Positions 1 to 6,291 are shown, counted from the stretch's first letter. The stretch: 8,085 nucleotides of DNA from an uncultured Lachnospiraceae bacterium (GCA_902797785.1 CADBUD010000374.1:1-8085), one strand, 5' to 3'. Made by a program: numbers and translations. The notes: generated by a model from the letters alone, not told the origin.

Positions 1-29
1 AGATCAGCCAAAGAAAATAGATCAGCCAA
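1..29 (+). repeat. Short tandem repeat in the tail of the upstream gene
   Basis: AGATCAGCCAA occurs at 1-11 and again at 19-29. The period of 18 bases is a multiple of three, so it fits an in-frame six-codon duplication in a disordered, basic C-terminus (RSAK twice in frame 1, DQPK/DQPR in frame 2). More copies may lie outside the window to the left. Confidence 0.6.
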
Positions 30-67
30 GAAAAAAGATAAGCAATAATGTGCCGGCAAAGAAATGA
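1..67 (+). CDS. 3' end of an upstream gene (partial, frame ambiguous)
   Basis: The first bases are open in two forward frames. Frame 1 reads RSAKENRSAKKKDKQ and stops at TAA 46-48; frame 2 reads DQPKKIDQPRKK and onward, and stops at TGA 65-67. The third frame stops at base 18. Both readings give a lysine-rich, low-complexity tail built on an 11-base direct repeat with an 18-base period, that is, a six-codon unit. The gene is cut by the window edge, so the frame cannot be settled. In related Firmicutes the gene before the FlhB-like orphan is usually rnhB or a FliK-like protein, but nothing here identifies it. That some + strand gene ends here is likely; its identity is unknown. Confidence 0.4.
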   Translation, partial: DQPKKIDQPRKKISNNVPAKK

Positions 68-159
68 TTGGATGGAAAACAAGATATGTTCTTTAGTAGG
101 TGCATCTTCATAGAAGAAGATCAAAAAAGACGCTGGTGACCACCAAAAGGGGTGCGGAC

Positions 160-187
160 TTGACTATATGGTGGGAATATGTATAAT
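160..187 (+). promoter_or_regulatory. Sigma-A-type promoter for the flhB-like/yraN gene cluster
   Basis: TTGACT at 160-165 matches the -35 consensus at five of six positions and TATAAT at 182-187 is a perfect -10, with a 16-base spacer. Transcription would begin at about 193-195, giving a leader of roughly 130 bases before the TTG start at 324. The position at the head of the cluster and the quality of both hexamers make this the best promoter in the window. No operator was recognised around it. Confidence 0.75.
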
Positions 188-203
188 ATATAGGAAATGA
201 ATC

Positions 204-221
204 CATCGGGAACCCTTGATG
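204..221 (+). other. Small leader hairpin
   Basis: CATC 204-207 pairs with GATG 218-221, and GG 208-209 pairs with CC 214-215 across a GAAC loop, leaving a two-base TT bulge at 216-217. It lies just after the inferred transcription start. It is short and could be chance; it is listed because it sits directly before the much longer palindrome and both would be in the same leader RNA. Confidence 0.35.
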
Positions 222-243
222 ATGAAATCTGTACGGAATCGTG

Positions 244-295
244 CTTAGGAACAGTGCGTCAATAACCTACAGGTTATTTTCGCGCAGTTCCTAAG
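244..295 (+). repeat. 52-base near-perfect palindrome in the leader (structured RNA or palindromic repeat)
   Basis: The two arms, 244-268 and 271-295, are complementary at 22 of 25 positions with only two central bases. The outer stem is nine unbroken pairs (CTTAGGAAC 244-252 with GTTCCTAAG 287-295). An A/A mismatch (253/286) follows, then five pairs including one G-U (254-258 with 281-285), a 2x2 internal loop (259-260 with 279-280), and an inner stem of AATAACC 261-267 with GGTTATT 272-278 closed by a four-base loop. No T-run follows on either strand, so it is not a typical intrinsic terminator. It lies inside the inferred leader, 28 bases before the TTG start. It could be an mRNA-stabilising or regulatory hairpin, or a copy of a dispersed palindromic repeat; the sequence alone cannot decide. 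Confidence 0.8.
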
Positions 296-311
296 AAGAG
301 ATATCGAAAGA

Positions 312-316
312 GAGGG
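312..316 (+). promoter_or_regulatory. Ribosome binding site that supports the TTG start
   Basis: GAGGG lies seven bases before TTG 324-326. It decides the start of the FlhB-like gene: the nearby ATG at 317-319 abuts this site, is in another frame and gives only 18 codons of unremarkable peptide. Confidence 0.6.
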
Positions 317-323
317 ATGCGAC

Positions 324-614
324 TTGGCAGAAAAAGGAAAAAAGGTCCAGACAGCTGTTGCACTGGAATATGACCCAAACGATGCCGCACCGAAAATCCT
401 GGCAGCCGGCAAAGGCTATTTGGCAGAAAAAATCATCGAACAGGCAAAGGAAGCAGATGTGCCTCTGTATCAGGATGAGAAGCTGGCATCTACTTTGTCC
501 AAATTGGAGATCGGAGATATGATTCCGCCGGAGCTCTATGGTGTCGTAGCCGAAGTCTTAGTCTTCGTAGACCGGATGGACCGGATCAAGAGCAAACTAG
601 CAGAAAGGCATTAA
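324..614 (+). CDS. Orphan FlhB C-terminal-domain-like protein (YlqH type)
   Basis: This 96-residue protein matches the cytoplasmic C-terminal domain of FlhB/YscU export-switch proteins. Seen: AVALEYD (11-17), APKILAAGKG (22-31), VPLYQDEKLA (46-55), and IGDMIPPELYGVVAEVLVFV (63-82), all family landmarks. The NPTH autocleavage motif of true FlhB is absent and there is no membrane domain, so it cannot be a complete export switch. Such stand-alone proteins (B. subtilis YlqH is the known example) are common in Firmicutes and their role is unknown. Translation starts at TTG, supported by GAGGG seven bases upstream and by alignment of the conserved core close to the N-terminus. It is the first complete gene after the promoter and lies four bases before yraN, so the two are almost surely co-transcribed. 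No other flagellar or secretion gene is visible. Confidence 0.85.
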   Translation: MAEKGKKVQTAVALEYDPNDAAPKILAAGKGYLAEKIIEQAKEADVPLYQDEKLASTLSKLEIGDMIPPELYGVVAEVLVFVDRMDRIKSKLAERH

Positions 615-618
615 ATAG

Positions 619-978
619 ATGAATCGTAGAGCAGTAGGGGCTGCTATGGAACAGCTGGCGGGAAGTTTTTTAGAAAAAAAAGGGTATCGTATCATTACTT
701 ACAATTTTAAAAACAGATATGGCGAAATTGACATTATTGCTATGGATGCAGAATATCTGGTGTTCGTAGAGGTAAAATACCGCAATAACAGAAGCTGCGG
801 CTATCCGCAGGAGGCAGTGGATTTTCGAAAACAAAAAAAAATCAGCCTTGTGGCAGATGAATACTGCCGCAGGAATCGTCTGCCAATGGATCAAAGCTGC
901 CGATTCGATGTGGTATCTATTTTAGGAAGTGAGGTCACATTAATAAAAAACGCGTATGAATATTGTGGAAATCGATAG
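619..978 (+). CDS. yraN: YraN/UPF0102 family nuclease-fold protein
   Basis: At 119 residues this is the normal length for UPF0102. Seen: the N-terminal E-x2-A-x3-L helix (E11 onward) followed by KKGYRIITYNFKNRYGEIDII (20-40), with GEID at 35-38, then VFVEVKYR (48-55) and RFDVVSI (95-101). D38, E51 and K53 form the D...ExK pattern of the restriction-endonuclease/Holliday-junction-resolvase-like fold. A nucleic-acid role is inferred from the fold; the cellular substrate is not settled. The ATG at 619 is preceded by AAAGG (604-608) inside the end of the FlhB-like gene. The reading frame runs 23 bases into the pgeF start, pointing to coupled translation. Cytoplasmic; no signal or membrane segment. 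Confidence 0.93.
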   Translation: MNRRAVGAAMEQLAGSFLEKKGYRIITYNFKNRYGEIDIIAMDAEYLVFVEVKYRNNRSCGYPQEAVDFRKQKKISLVADEYCRRNRLPMDQSCRFDVVSILGSEVTLIKNAYEYCGNR

Positions 979-1828
979 AAAAGTGAAGCTCAATAGAAAA
1001 ACATTTCATCCGCCGATGCAGTGGAATACGGATGGAGAGGTTCCATTTCTTGTGTTTCCGGCATGGGAGCAGCTGCCCAAGCTCTGCCACGGCTTCACGA
1101 CCCGCCTTGGCGGAGTGAGTGAGGGAATTTTTTCTTCTTTAAATTTGAGTTTTCAAAGAGGAGACAAAAAGGAACATGTAGAAGAAAATTTTCGACGGCT
1201 CGCTGGCAGCATCGGGACGACACCGGATCGGTTCGTGGCATCGGACCAGACCCACACGGCGAATCTTCGCATTGTAACAAAGACAGATGCCGGAAAAGGT
1301 ATCGTAAGGGCAAAAGACTATTCCGATGTGGATGGCCTTATCACGAATGAAACCGATCTGGTATTATTTTTGTCCTTTGCGGATTGTGTTCCCGTATACT
1401 TTTATGATCCGGTACATAACGTCATTGCCTTGTCTCATTCCGGATGGAAGGGGACGGTACAGGAAATCGGGAAACGCACGGTCTGGCTGATGGAGCACAA
1501 GTTTCAAAGCCGGCCCGGAGATATCCTGGCAGCAATAGGTCCTTCTATCTGCCGTGACTGTTATGAAGTGAGCAGCGATGTAGCAGACCAGTTTTCTTCT
1601 CTGTTTCCAGCGGAGCAGGATCAGATCCTCATCCCAAAGGGAAAGGGGAAATACCAGCTGGATCTATGGAAGGCCAATGAATATATTCTTCTTTCCGCGG
1701 GCATCAAAAAAGAACATCTTACGATTACCGATTTATGTACCTGCTGCAATAAAGAGCTTCTGTTCTCACATCGGGGCAGCTGTGGAAAACGGGGAAATCT
1801 CGGAGCGTTTCTTCTGCTTCGCCCATAA
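956..1828 (+). CDS. pgeF: PgeF/YlmD (laccase-domain, DUF152) peptidoglycan editing factor-like protein
   Basis: The 290-residue protein carries all hallmarks of the YfiH/YlmD family: HGFTTRLGGVSEG (45-57), the QTH motif (H100), DGLIT (126-130), FADCVPVYF (141-149, C144), SHSGWKGT (160-167, H161), AIGPSICRDCYEV (193-205), and CTCCN...FSHR (261-273). H100, C144 and H161 fit the family metal/active site. E. coli YfiH is reported to remove wrongly incorporated L-Ser muropeptide precursors, and homologues show purine nucleoside phosphorylase activity; which applies here is unknown. The start is uncertain: ATG 956 overlaps yraN by 23 bases and has no close ribosome binding site (GAGG 931-934 is 21 bases away). 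GTG 983 and ATG 1016 are alternatives, and the family core begins only near residue 29. Translation may depend on coupling with yraN. Confidence 0.92.
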   Translation: MNIVEIDRKVKLNRKTFHPPMQWNTDGEVPFLVFPAWEQLPKLCHGFTTRLGGVSEGIFSSLNLSFQRGDKKEHVEENFRRLAGSIGTTPDRFVASDQTHTANLRIVTKTDAGKGIVRAKDYSDVDGLITNETDLVLFLSFADCVPVYFYDPVHNVIALSHSGWKGTVQEIGKRTVWLMEHKFQSRPGDILAAIGPSICRDCYEVSSDVADQFSSLFPAEQDQILIPKGKGKYQLDLWKANEYILLSAGIKKEHLTITDLCTCCNKELLFSHRGSCGKRGNLGAFLLLRP

Positions 1829-1903
1829 CCGGCAGAATGCTTGCTTTGGGGGCAGCAGAAAAATCACACTGGACGAATAAAAATACAATGAGGAGAATAC
1901 CCT
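1829..1903 (+). other. Spacer with ribosome binding site of the DUF512 gene
   Basis: This 75-base gap has no stem-loop with a T-run and no clear promoter. AGGAG at 1891-1895, eight bases before ATG 1904, is the ribosome binding site of the next gene. The lack of a terminator suggests the transcript continues from pgeF. Confidence 0.5.
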
Positions 1904-3226
1904 ATGAAAAAGCATAAAATCCTCTCGGTAGATCCAGACAGTATTGCAGAGGAAATGGGAATCGAAGGAGGAGATTATCTTTTGTCCATCAATGACGAAC
2001 CGGTGGAGGATATCTTTGACTATCGATTTATGACAAATGAGGAAGAGCTGACGGTTCTGATTGAAAAAGCAGACGGAGAAGAATGGGAGCTGGATATCGA
2101 AAAAGATTTCGATGAACCGCTGGGAATCAATTTTGAAAAGGGAATCATGGATGAGTACCGTCACTGTGCCAACCGCTGCATTTTCTGCTTCATCGATCAG
2201 ATGCCAAAGGGCATGAGAGAAACACTGTATTTTAAGGATGATGATTCCCGTCTGTCTTTTTTGCAGGGAAACTATGTAACATTGACCAATATGAGCGAGC
2301 GGGATATCGATCGGATCATCAAGTTTCGTTTAGAGCCGATCAATATTTCGTTTCAGACCATGAACCCGGAGCTCCGCTGCAAAATGCTGAACAACCGTTT
2401 TGCCGGAGATGCCCTAAAAAAAGTAGACCGCCTATATGAAAACCGGATTCTGATGAATGGTCAGATTGTTCTATGCAAAAATATCAACGACGGAAAAGAA
2501 TTAGAATACAGTTTTCGAAAGCTCTATAAATATCTTCCCTATCTGCAGAGCGTTTCTGTTGTTCCTGTAGGCTTAAGTAAATTCCGGGAGGGTCTGTATC
2601 CACTTCAGCCATTTGACAAACAAGATGCCCTCGCCGTTCTGAATTTGATCCATCAATGGCAGGAAAAAGCCATGGCGGAATATCAGACCCATTTTGTACA
2701 TGCCGGAGATGAGTGGTATTTTTTGGCAGAGCAGGAGGTTCCCAGGGAAGAAAACTATGATGGCTATTTACAGTTAGAAAATGGAGTCGGTATGGTTCGG
2801 CTTCTGCTGGAGGAATTTTTTGAGGCTCTCGACCAAATACCGGGCGATTTGCGAAAACGAAGCGTTTCCATGGCAGCAGGTGTTCTGATTGCCCCGGTTC
2901 TAAAGCTCCTAGTATCAGAGCTGAAAGAAAAGTTCCCAAAGGTAAAAGCATCTGTCTATGAGATTAAAAATGAATTTTTTGGGGAACGGATCACGGTTTC
3001 CGGCCTGATTACCGGACAGGACCTGGAGAATCAGCTAAAAGAGAGGAATCTGGGCGAGGAGCTTTTGATTACGGAACACATGCTTCGAAGCGGCGAAGAC
3101 GTCTTTTTGGACGATTATCATGTGAAAGATTTGGAAAAAACTTTACAAGTTCCCATAAAAGTCGTAAAATCTAGTGGTGCGGACTTGCTTTGGAAAATCC
3201 TTGGCGGGGAAGAAGAAATGAGATGA
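1904..3226 (+). CDS. DUF512 family radical-SAM-like iron-sulphur protein with PDZ-like N-terminus
   Basis: This 440-residue protein belongs to the family annotated as DUF512 or putative FeS oxidoreductase. Residues 4 to about 66 form a PDZ-like segment (SIAEEMGIEGGDYLLSIND, 13-31). A CX3CX2C motif follows (C88, C92, C95 in HCANRCIFCFIDQMPKGMR, 87-105), the pattern of radical SAM enzymes that hold a 4Fe-4S cluster, then the conserved KDDDSRLSFLQGNYVTLTN (111-129). The C-terminal DUF512 part has HAGDEWYFLAE (266-276), ITVSGLITGQDL (363-374) and ML-x-SGEDVFLDD (393-404). Reaction and substrate are unknown. The family's frequent place beside der in clostridia, as here 36 bases upstream, hints at a link with ribosome assembly or RNA modification, but that is inference. 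The start is firm: AGGAG lies eight bases upstream. Confidence 0.9.
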   Translation: MKKHKILSVDPDSIAEEMGIEGGDYLLSINDEPVEDIFDYRFMTNEEELTVLIEKADGEEWELDIEKDFDEPLGINFEKGIMDEYRHCANRCIFCFIDQMPKGMRETLYFKDDDSRLSFLQGNYVTLTNMSERDIDRIIKFRLEPINISFQTMNPELRCKMLNNRFAGDALKKVDRLYENRILMNGQIVLCKNINDGKELEYSFRKLYKYLPYLQSVSVVPVGLSKFREGLYPLQPFDKQDALAVLNLIHQWQEKAMAEYQTHFVHAGDEWYFLAEQEVPREENYDGYLQLENGVGMVRLLLEEFFEALDQIPGDLRKRSVSMAAGVLIAPVLKLLVSELKEKFPKVKASVYEIKNEFFGERITVSGLITGQDLENQLKERNLGEELLITEHMLRSGEDVFLDDYHVKDLEKTLQVPIKVVKSSGADLLWKILGGEEEMR

Positions 3227-3228
3227 AA

Positions 3229-3246
3229 GGCTCAAAAGGCGGAGCC
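3229..3246 (+). other. Short hairpin between the DUF512 gene and der
   Basis: GGCTC 3229-3233 pairs with GAGCC 3242-3246 around an eight-base loop, starting three bases after the DUF512 stop and ending six bases before the der ribosome binding site. It is followed by A-rich sequence, not a T-run, so termination is unlikely. It could affect mRNA decay or spacing between the two ribosome sites, or be chance. Confidence 0.35.
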
Positions 3247-3262
3247 AAAACAGGAGGAAAAA

Positions 3263-4603
3263 ATGAAAAAACCAATGATTGCCATCGTAGGACGGCCCAA
3301 TGTAGGAAAATCGACCTTGTTCAATGCCCTGGCTGGAGAGCGGATTTCGATTGTAAAGGATACGCCGGGCGTTACGAGAGACCGGATCTATGCCGATATC
3401 AGCTGGCTGGATAAAAACTATACCTTGGTCGATACCGGGGGGATCGAGCCGGAGAGCAAGGATATTATTCTTTCCCAGATGAGAGAGCAGGCTCAGATTG
3501 CGATTGACGCAGCAGACGTGATTCTTTTTATGACGGATGTCCGCCAGGGACTGGTCGATTCCGATGCCAAGGTCGCAGACCTCTTGCGGAGAAGCAGGAA
3601 GCCGGTTCTGCTGGTGGTAAATAAAGTCGATCACTTCGATAAAAATATGCCGGATGTCTATGAGTTCTACAATCTGGGAATCGGAGATCCGATTCCGATT
3701 TCAGCCGTTTCCAAGATGGGGCTGGGAGAGCTGTTGGATGAAGTGGCTAAAAAGCTTCCGGAGGACAGCTTTATGGAGGAAGAGGATGACCGCCCAAGAG
3801 TAGCCATCGTCGGGAAGCCAAATGTCGGCAAATCTTCGATCATTAACCGGCTGTTCGGAGAGAACCGGGTGATCGTATCAGATATTGCCGGAACGACGCG
3901 CGATGCGATCGATACGAATATCCGTTATAATGAAAAAGATTATGTATTTATTGATACTGCAGGAATCCGCCGGAAAAGCAAGATCAAAGAAGAGCTGGAG
4001 CGGTTCAGCATCATTCGCGCAGTAGCAGCGGTAGAGCGTGCTGATGTCGTGGTTGTCGTGATCGATGCGACCGAGGGCGTCACCGAACAGGATGCCAAGA
4101 TCGCCGGAATTGCGCACGACCGTGGAAAGGGGATCCTTATTGCGGTAAATAAATGGGATGTAGTCGAAAAAGAGACCAATACCAGCAAAAAATACACAGA
4201 AAAGATTCGGCAGATCCTAAGCTTTCTGTCTTATGCCGAGGTCGTTTTTATTTCAGCAAAGACAGGCCAGAGGATGACGAAGCTGTTCGACTATATCGAT
4301 GTCGTGATTCAAAACCAGAACCTTCGGATTGCAACCGGCGTGTTAAACGAGATTATTTCCGAAGCCACTGTACTGCAGCAGCCGCCTTCGGATCGTGGAA
4401 AGCGCTTAAAAATCTACTATGCCACACAGGTATCGGTGAAGCCGCCGACCTTTGTGATTTTTGTCAATAATAAAAAACTGATGCATTTTTCATATTTACG
4501 ATATTTGGAAAACAAATTACGGGAAGCCTTTGGATTTTCAGGCACGCCTCTCAGGCTCTTCGTAAGAGAACGGAAGGAGAAAAACGGATGGAACGGATCA
4601 TAA
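3263..4603 (+). CDS. der: Ribosome assembly GTPase Der (EngA)
   Basis: Der is a cytoplasmic tandem GTPase needed for late 50S subunit assembly. The 446 residues show two complete G domains and a KH-like C-terminus. The first has GRPNVGKS (10-17), DTGG (57-60) and NKVD (120-123). An acidic linker (MEEEDD, 171-176) follows, then the second with GKPNVGKS (184-191), DTAG (231-234), NKWD (296-299) and SAK (331-333). The KH-like domain from about 352 includes KIYYATQVSVKPPTFVIFVN (383-402) and ends with the typical FSGTPLRLFVRER (425-437). Length and motifs are normal and nothing is missing. AGGAGG at 3252-3257, five bases before ATG 3263, sets the start. The last 16 bases overlap plsY in another frame. 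Essential in most bacteria studied. Confidence 0.99.
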   Translation: MKKPMIAIVGRPNVGKSTLFNALAGERISIVKDTPGVTRDRIYADISWLDKNYTLVDTGGIEPESKDIILSQMREQAQIAIDAADVILFMTDVRQGLVDSDAKVADLLRRSRKPVLLVVNKVDHFDKNMPDVYEFYNLGIGDPIPISAVSKMGLGELLDEVAKKLPEDSFMEEEDDRPRVAIVGKPNVGKSSIINRLFGENRVIVSDIAGTTRDAIDTNIRYNEKDYVFIDTAGIRRKSKIKEELERFSIIRAVAAVERADVVVVVIDATEGVTEQDAKIAGIAHDRGKGILIAVNKWDVVEKETNTSKKYTEKIRQILSFLSYAEVVFISAKTGQRMTKLFDYIDVVIQNQNLRIATGVLNEIISEATVLQQPPSDRGKRLKIYYATQVSVKPPTFVIFVNNKKLMHFSYLRYLENKLREAFGFSGTPLRLFVRERKEKNGWNGS

Positions 4604-5247
4604 GCTTTGTGATCGGATATTTTTTAGGCTGTATTGAAAGCGGTTATATTTATGGAAAGCTGCATCATATTGATATCAGAGAACATGGGAGTGGCAATGC
4701 GGGCGCCACAAATACCTTACGTACTCTGGGTGCCAAGGCCGGATTGATCGTTTTATTGACCGATGCGGGAAAGACGCTGCTCGCGATGCTGATTGCCTAT
4801 CTGATCTATCATACGTCCCAGCCGGATACCTATTTCATCTATTGTATGTATGCTGGATTAGGGGCAATCATGGGACATAATTTTCCATTCTATTTAAAAT
4901 TCAAAGGTGGAAAGGGAATTGCTTGTACCGGCGGGACGGTCATTGGGTTTGCTTGTCTGACCCATCATTACTATATGATTGCCTTGGGAATTGCTATTTT
5001 TGTCGGAGTCGTTGTAGCAACGAAATATGTTTCTCTGTCATCTTTGATCATCGTCAGCCTGTTCATGCTTTCTATTTTACTCTATGGATCCCTGACGACC
5101 ATTCCGGGACTTGAAAATCCGTTGGAGCTGTACGGAATCGGTGTCGTTCTGACCGTCTGTGCTTTTTATCGCCACAAAGCAAATATCAAGCGATTATGGA
5201 CACATACAGAAAATAAGATTTCCTTGAAAAAAAAGGAAGCAGAATAA
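4588..5247 (+). CDS. plsY: Acyl-phosphate:glycerol-3-phosphate acyltransferase PlsY
   Basis: PlsY moves the acyl group from acyl-phosphate (made by PlsX) to the 1-position of glycerol-3-phosphate, the first step of membrane phospholipid synthesis. The 219-residue protein is strongly hydrophobic with several membrane spans (for example about 1-22, 51-74, 83-100, 127-145, 151-170). The three family motifs are visible: GYFLGCIESGYIYGK then GSGNAGATN (34-42), KFKGGKGIACTGG (104-116), and a C-terminal HKANIKRLWTHTENK (196-210). The usual Pro before the SGY of motif 1 is Glu here (E17). AAGGAG at 4574-4579 sits eight bases before ATG 4588, inside der. The 16-base overlap with der implies co-transcription and probable coupling. 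The next gene, gpsA, makes its substrate. Two in-frame TAA codons end it. Confidence 0.97.
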   Translation: MERIISFVIGYFLGCIESGYIYGKLHHIDIREHGSGNAGATNTLRTLGAKAGLIVLLTDAGKTLLAMLIAYLIYHTSQPDTYFIYCMYAGLGAIMGHNFPFYLKFKGGKGIACTGGTVIGFACLTHHYYMIALGIAIFVGVVVATKYVSLSSLIIVSLFMLSILLYGSLTTIPGLENPLELYGIGVVLTVCAFYRHKANIKRLWTHTENKISLKKKEAE

Positions 5248-5277
5248 TAATTTAGAAACTACGGGGAGGTATTTTTT

Positions 5278-6291
5278 ATGAAAAAAATTGGAATGATCGG
5301 AGCAGGAAGCTGGGGAACAGCGCTTTCTGTCGTACTTACGAACAATGGACACGAGGTCACGGTATGGTCAGCTCTGGAGGATGAGATTGAGATGCTTTCA
5401 AAAAAACGAGAGCATGAATCCAAGCTTCCCGGAGTAAAGCTGTCGGATACAATCTGTTATACCACGAATCTTCAGCAGGCGATTCAGGGACAGGATATGA
5501 TTATCCTTGCCGTTCCATCACCGTTTACCAGAACCACAGCCAAAAAAATGGCACCGTATGTCGAAGAAGGTCAGCTCATTGTCAATGTTGCCAAAGGAAT
5601 CGAGGAAGGCACCATGATGACATTGACACAGATCATTGAGCAGGAAATTCCTCAGGCAGAGGTGGCGGTACTTTCCGGCCCAAGTCATGCGGAAGAGGTC
5701 GGACGGGAGCTTCCGACGACTGTGGTCGCAGGGGCAAAAACCAAATCACAGGCAGAGATGATTCAAAATGTTTTTATGAACGAAGTCTTCCGGGTCTATA
5801 CCAGTCCGGATATTTTAGGAATCGAGCTGGGGGCTGCCCTAAAAAACGTGCTTGCCTTAGCTGCCGGGATGGCAGATGGTCTTGGATATGGGGACAATAC
5901 CAAGGCGGCGCTGATTACACGGGGAATTCAGGAAATTGCCCGTCTGGGTGTAGCTATGGGCGGAAAATACGAGACATTTAATGGACTCACCGGAATCGGC
6001 GATTTGATCGTTACCTGCGCCAGCCGTCACAGCCGGAACCGAAAGGCCGGGATGCTGATCGGACAGGGATATTCCATGGAGCAGGCGATGGAGGAAGTCA
6101 AAATGGTCGTGGAAGGCGTCTATTCGGCAAAGGCAGCAAGGGAATTATCGGAGAAATACCAGATAGAAATGCCGATTACCAAGCTGGTCAACCGGGTTCT
6201 GTTCGAGAATCTCCCGGCCAAGGATGCTGTGAATGAGCTGATGCTCAGGGACAAAAAGACAGAATCAGATTTGGCTTGGGAAGAATCGTGA
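5278..6291 (+). CDS. gpsA: NAD(P)H-dependent glycerol-3-phosphate dehydrogenase GpsA
   Basis: GpsA reduces dihydroxyacetone phosphate to sn-glycerol-3-phosphate in the cytoplasm, feeding PlsY encoded 30 bases upstream. The 337-residue length is typical. The Rossmann start IGAGSWGTAL (7-16) binds the cofactor. Next come AVPS (78-81), NVAKGIE (103-109, K106), LSGPSHAEEV (132-141), the catalytic-lysine segment ELGAALKNVLALAAG (183-197, K189), NGLTGIGDLIVTC (235-247), SRHSRNR (249-255) and VVEGV (278-282). All key residues are present. GGGGAGG at 5263-5269 lies eight bases before ATG 5278. The C-terminal tail after ELMLRD is short and hydrophilic. The gene shares the plsY transcript, as no terminator is seen between them. 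Confidence 0.98.
   Translation: MKKIGMIGAGSWGTALSVVLTNNGHEVTVWSALEDEIEMLSKKREHESKLPGVKLSDTICYTTNLQQAIQGQDMIILAVPSPFTRTTAKKMAPYVEEGQLIVNVAKGIEEGTMMTLTQIIEQEIPQAEVAVLSGPSHAEEVGRELPTTVVAGAKTKSQAEMIQNVFMNEVFRVYTSPDILGIELGAALKNVLALAAGMADGLGYGDNTKAALITRGIQEIARLGVAMGGKYETFNGLTGIGDLIVTCASRHSRNRKAGMLIGQGYSMEQAMEEVKMVVEGVYSAKAARELSEKYQIEMPITKLVNRVLFENLPAKDAVNELMLRDKKTESDLAWEES

Larger units (their letters stand above)
68..323. other. Intergenic spacer and 5' leader, no gene seen
   Basis: This stretch has stops in all forward frames and no family-like coding. It contains a weak 6-bp hairpin (104-109 with 116-121) not followed by a T-run, a near-consensus promoter at 160-187, a small bulged hairpin at 204-221, a long palindrome at 244-295 and the ribosome binding site of the next gene at 312-316. 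No convincing intrinsic terminator for the upstream gene was found, so read-through from upstream is possible. Confidence 0.7.

Noticed and set aside
48..113. 21-codon frame starting at ATG 48, overlapping a TAA as TAATG
   Set aside because: The overlap looks like translational coupling, but there is no ribosome binding site, no recognisable peptide and the upstream frame is itself uncertain.
104..121. ATCTTC...GAAGAT hairpin as terminator of the upstream gene
   Set aside because: The stem is only six mostly A/T pairs and is followed by CAAAAAAG, not a T-run, on the + strand; the minus-strand side has no T-run either.
151..162. GGTGCGGACTTG shared between the spacer and the end of the DUF512 gene (3176-3187)
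   Set aside because: A 12-base match somewhere in 8 kb is expected by chance about once or twice, and the flanks do not extend it.
317..373. ATG at 317 as start of a leader peptide or of the FlhB-like gene
   Set aside because: It is out of frame with the FlhB-like protein, abuts the GAGGG site with no spacer, and gives only 18 ordinary codons.
1677..1880. Forward 67-codon frame overlapping the end of pgeF and the following spacer
   Set aside because: It starts inside the conserved pgeF C-terminus in another frame, has no ribosome binding site and no recognisable homology; pgeF itself ends naturally with the family's FSHR...GNLGAF block, so no frameshift is implied.
2484..2951. 155-codon minus-strand frame opposite the DUF512 gene
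   Set aside because: No family resemblance and no ribosome binding site was recognised; the + strand gene is intact and conserved across this whole stretch.
3143..3634. 163-codon minus-strand frame spanning the DUF512/der junction
   Set aside because: It is antisense to the conserved N-terminal G domain of Der and has no recognisable domain; most likely a chance shadow.
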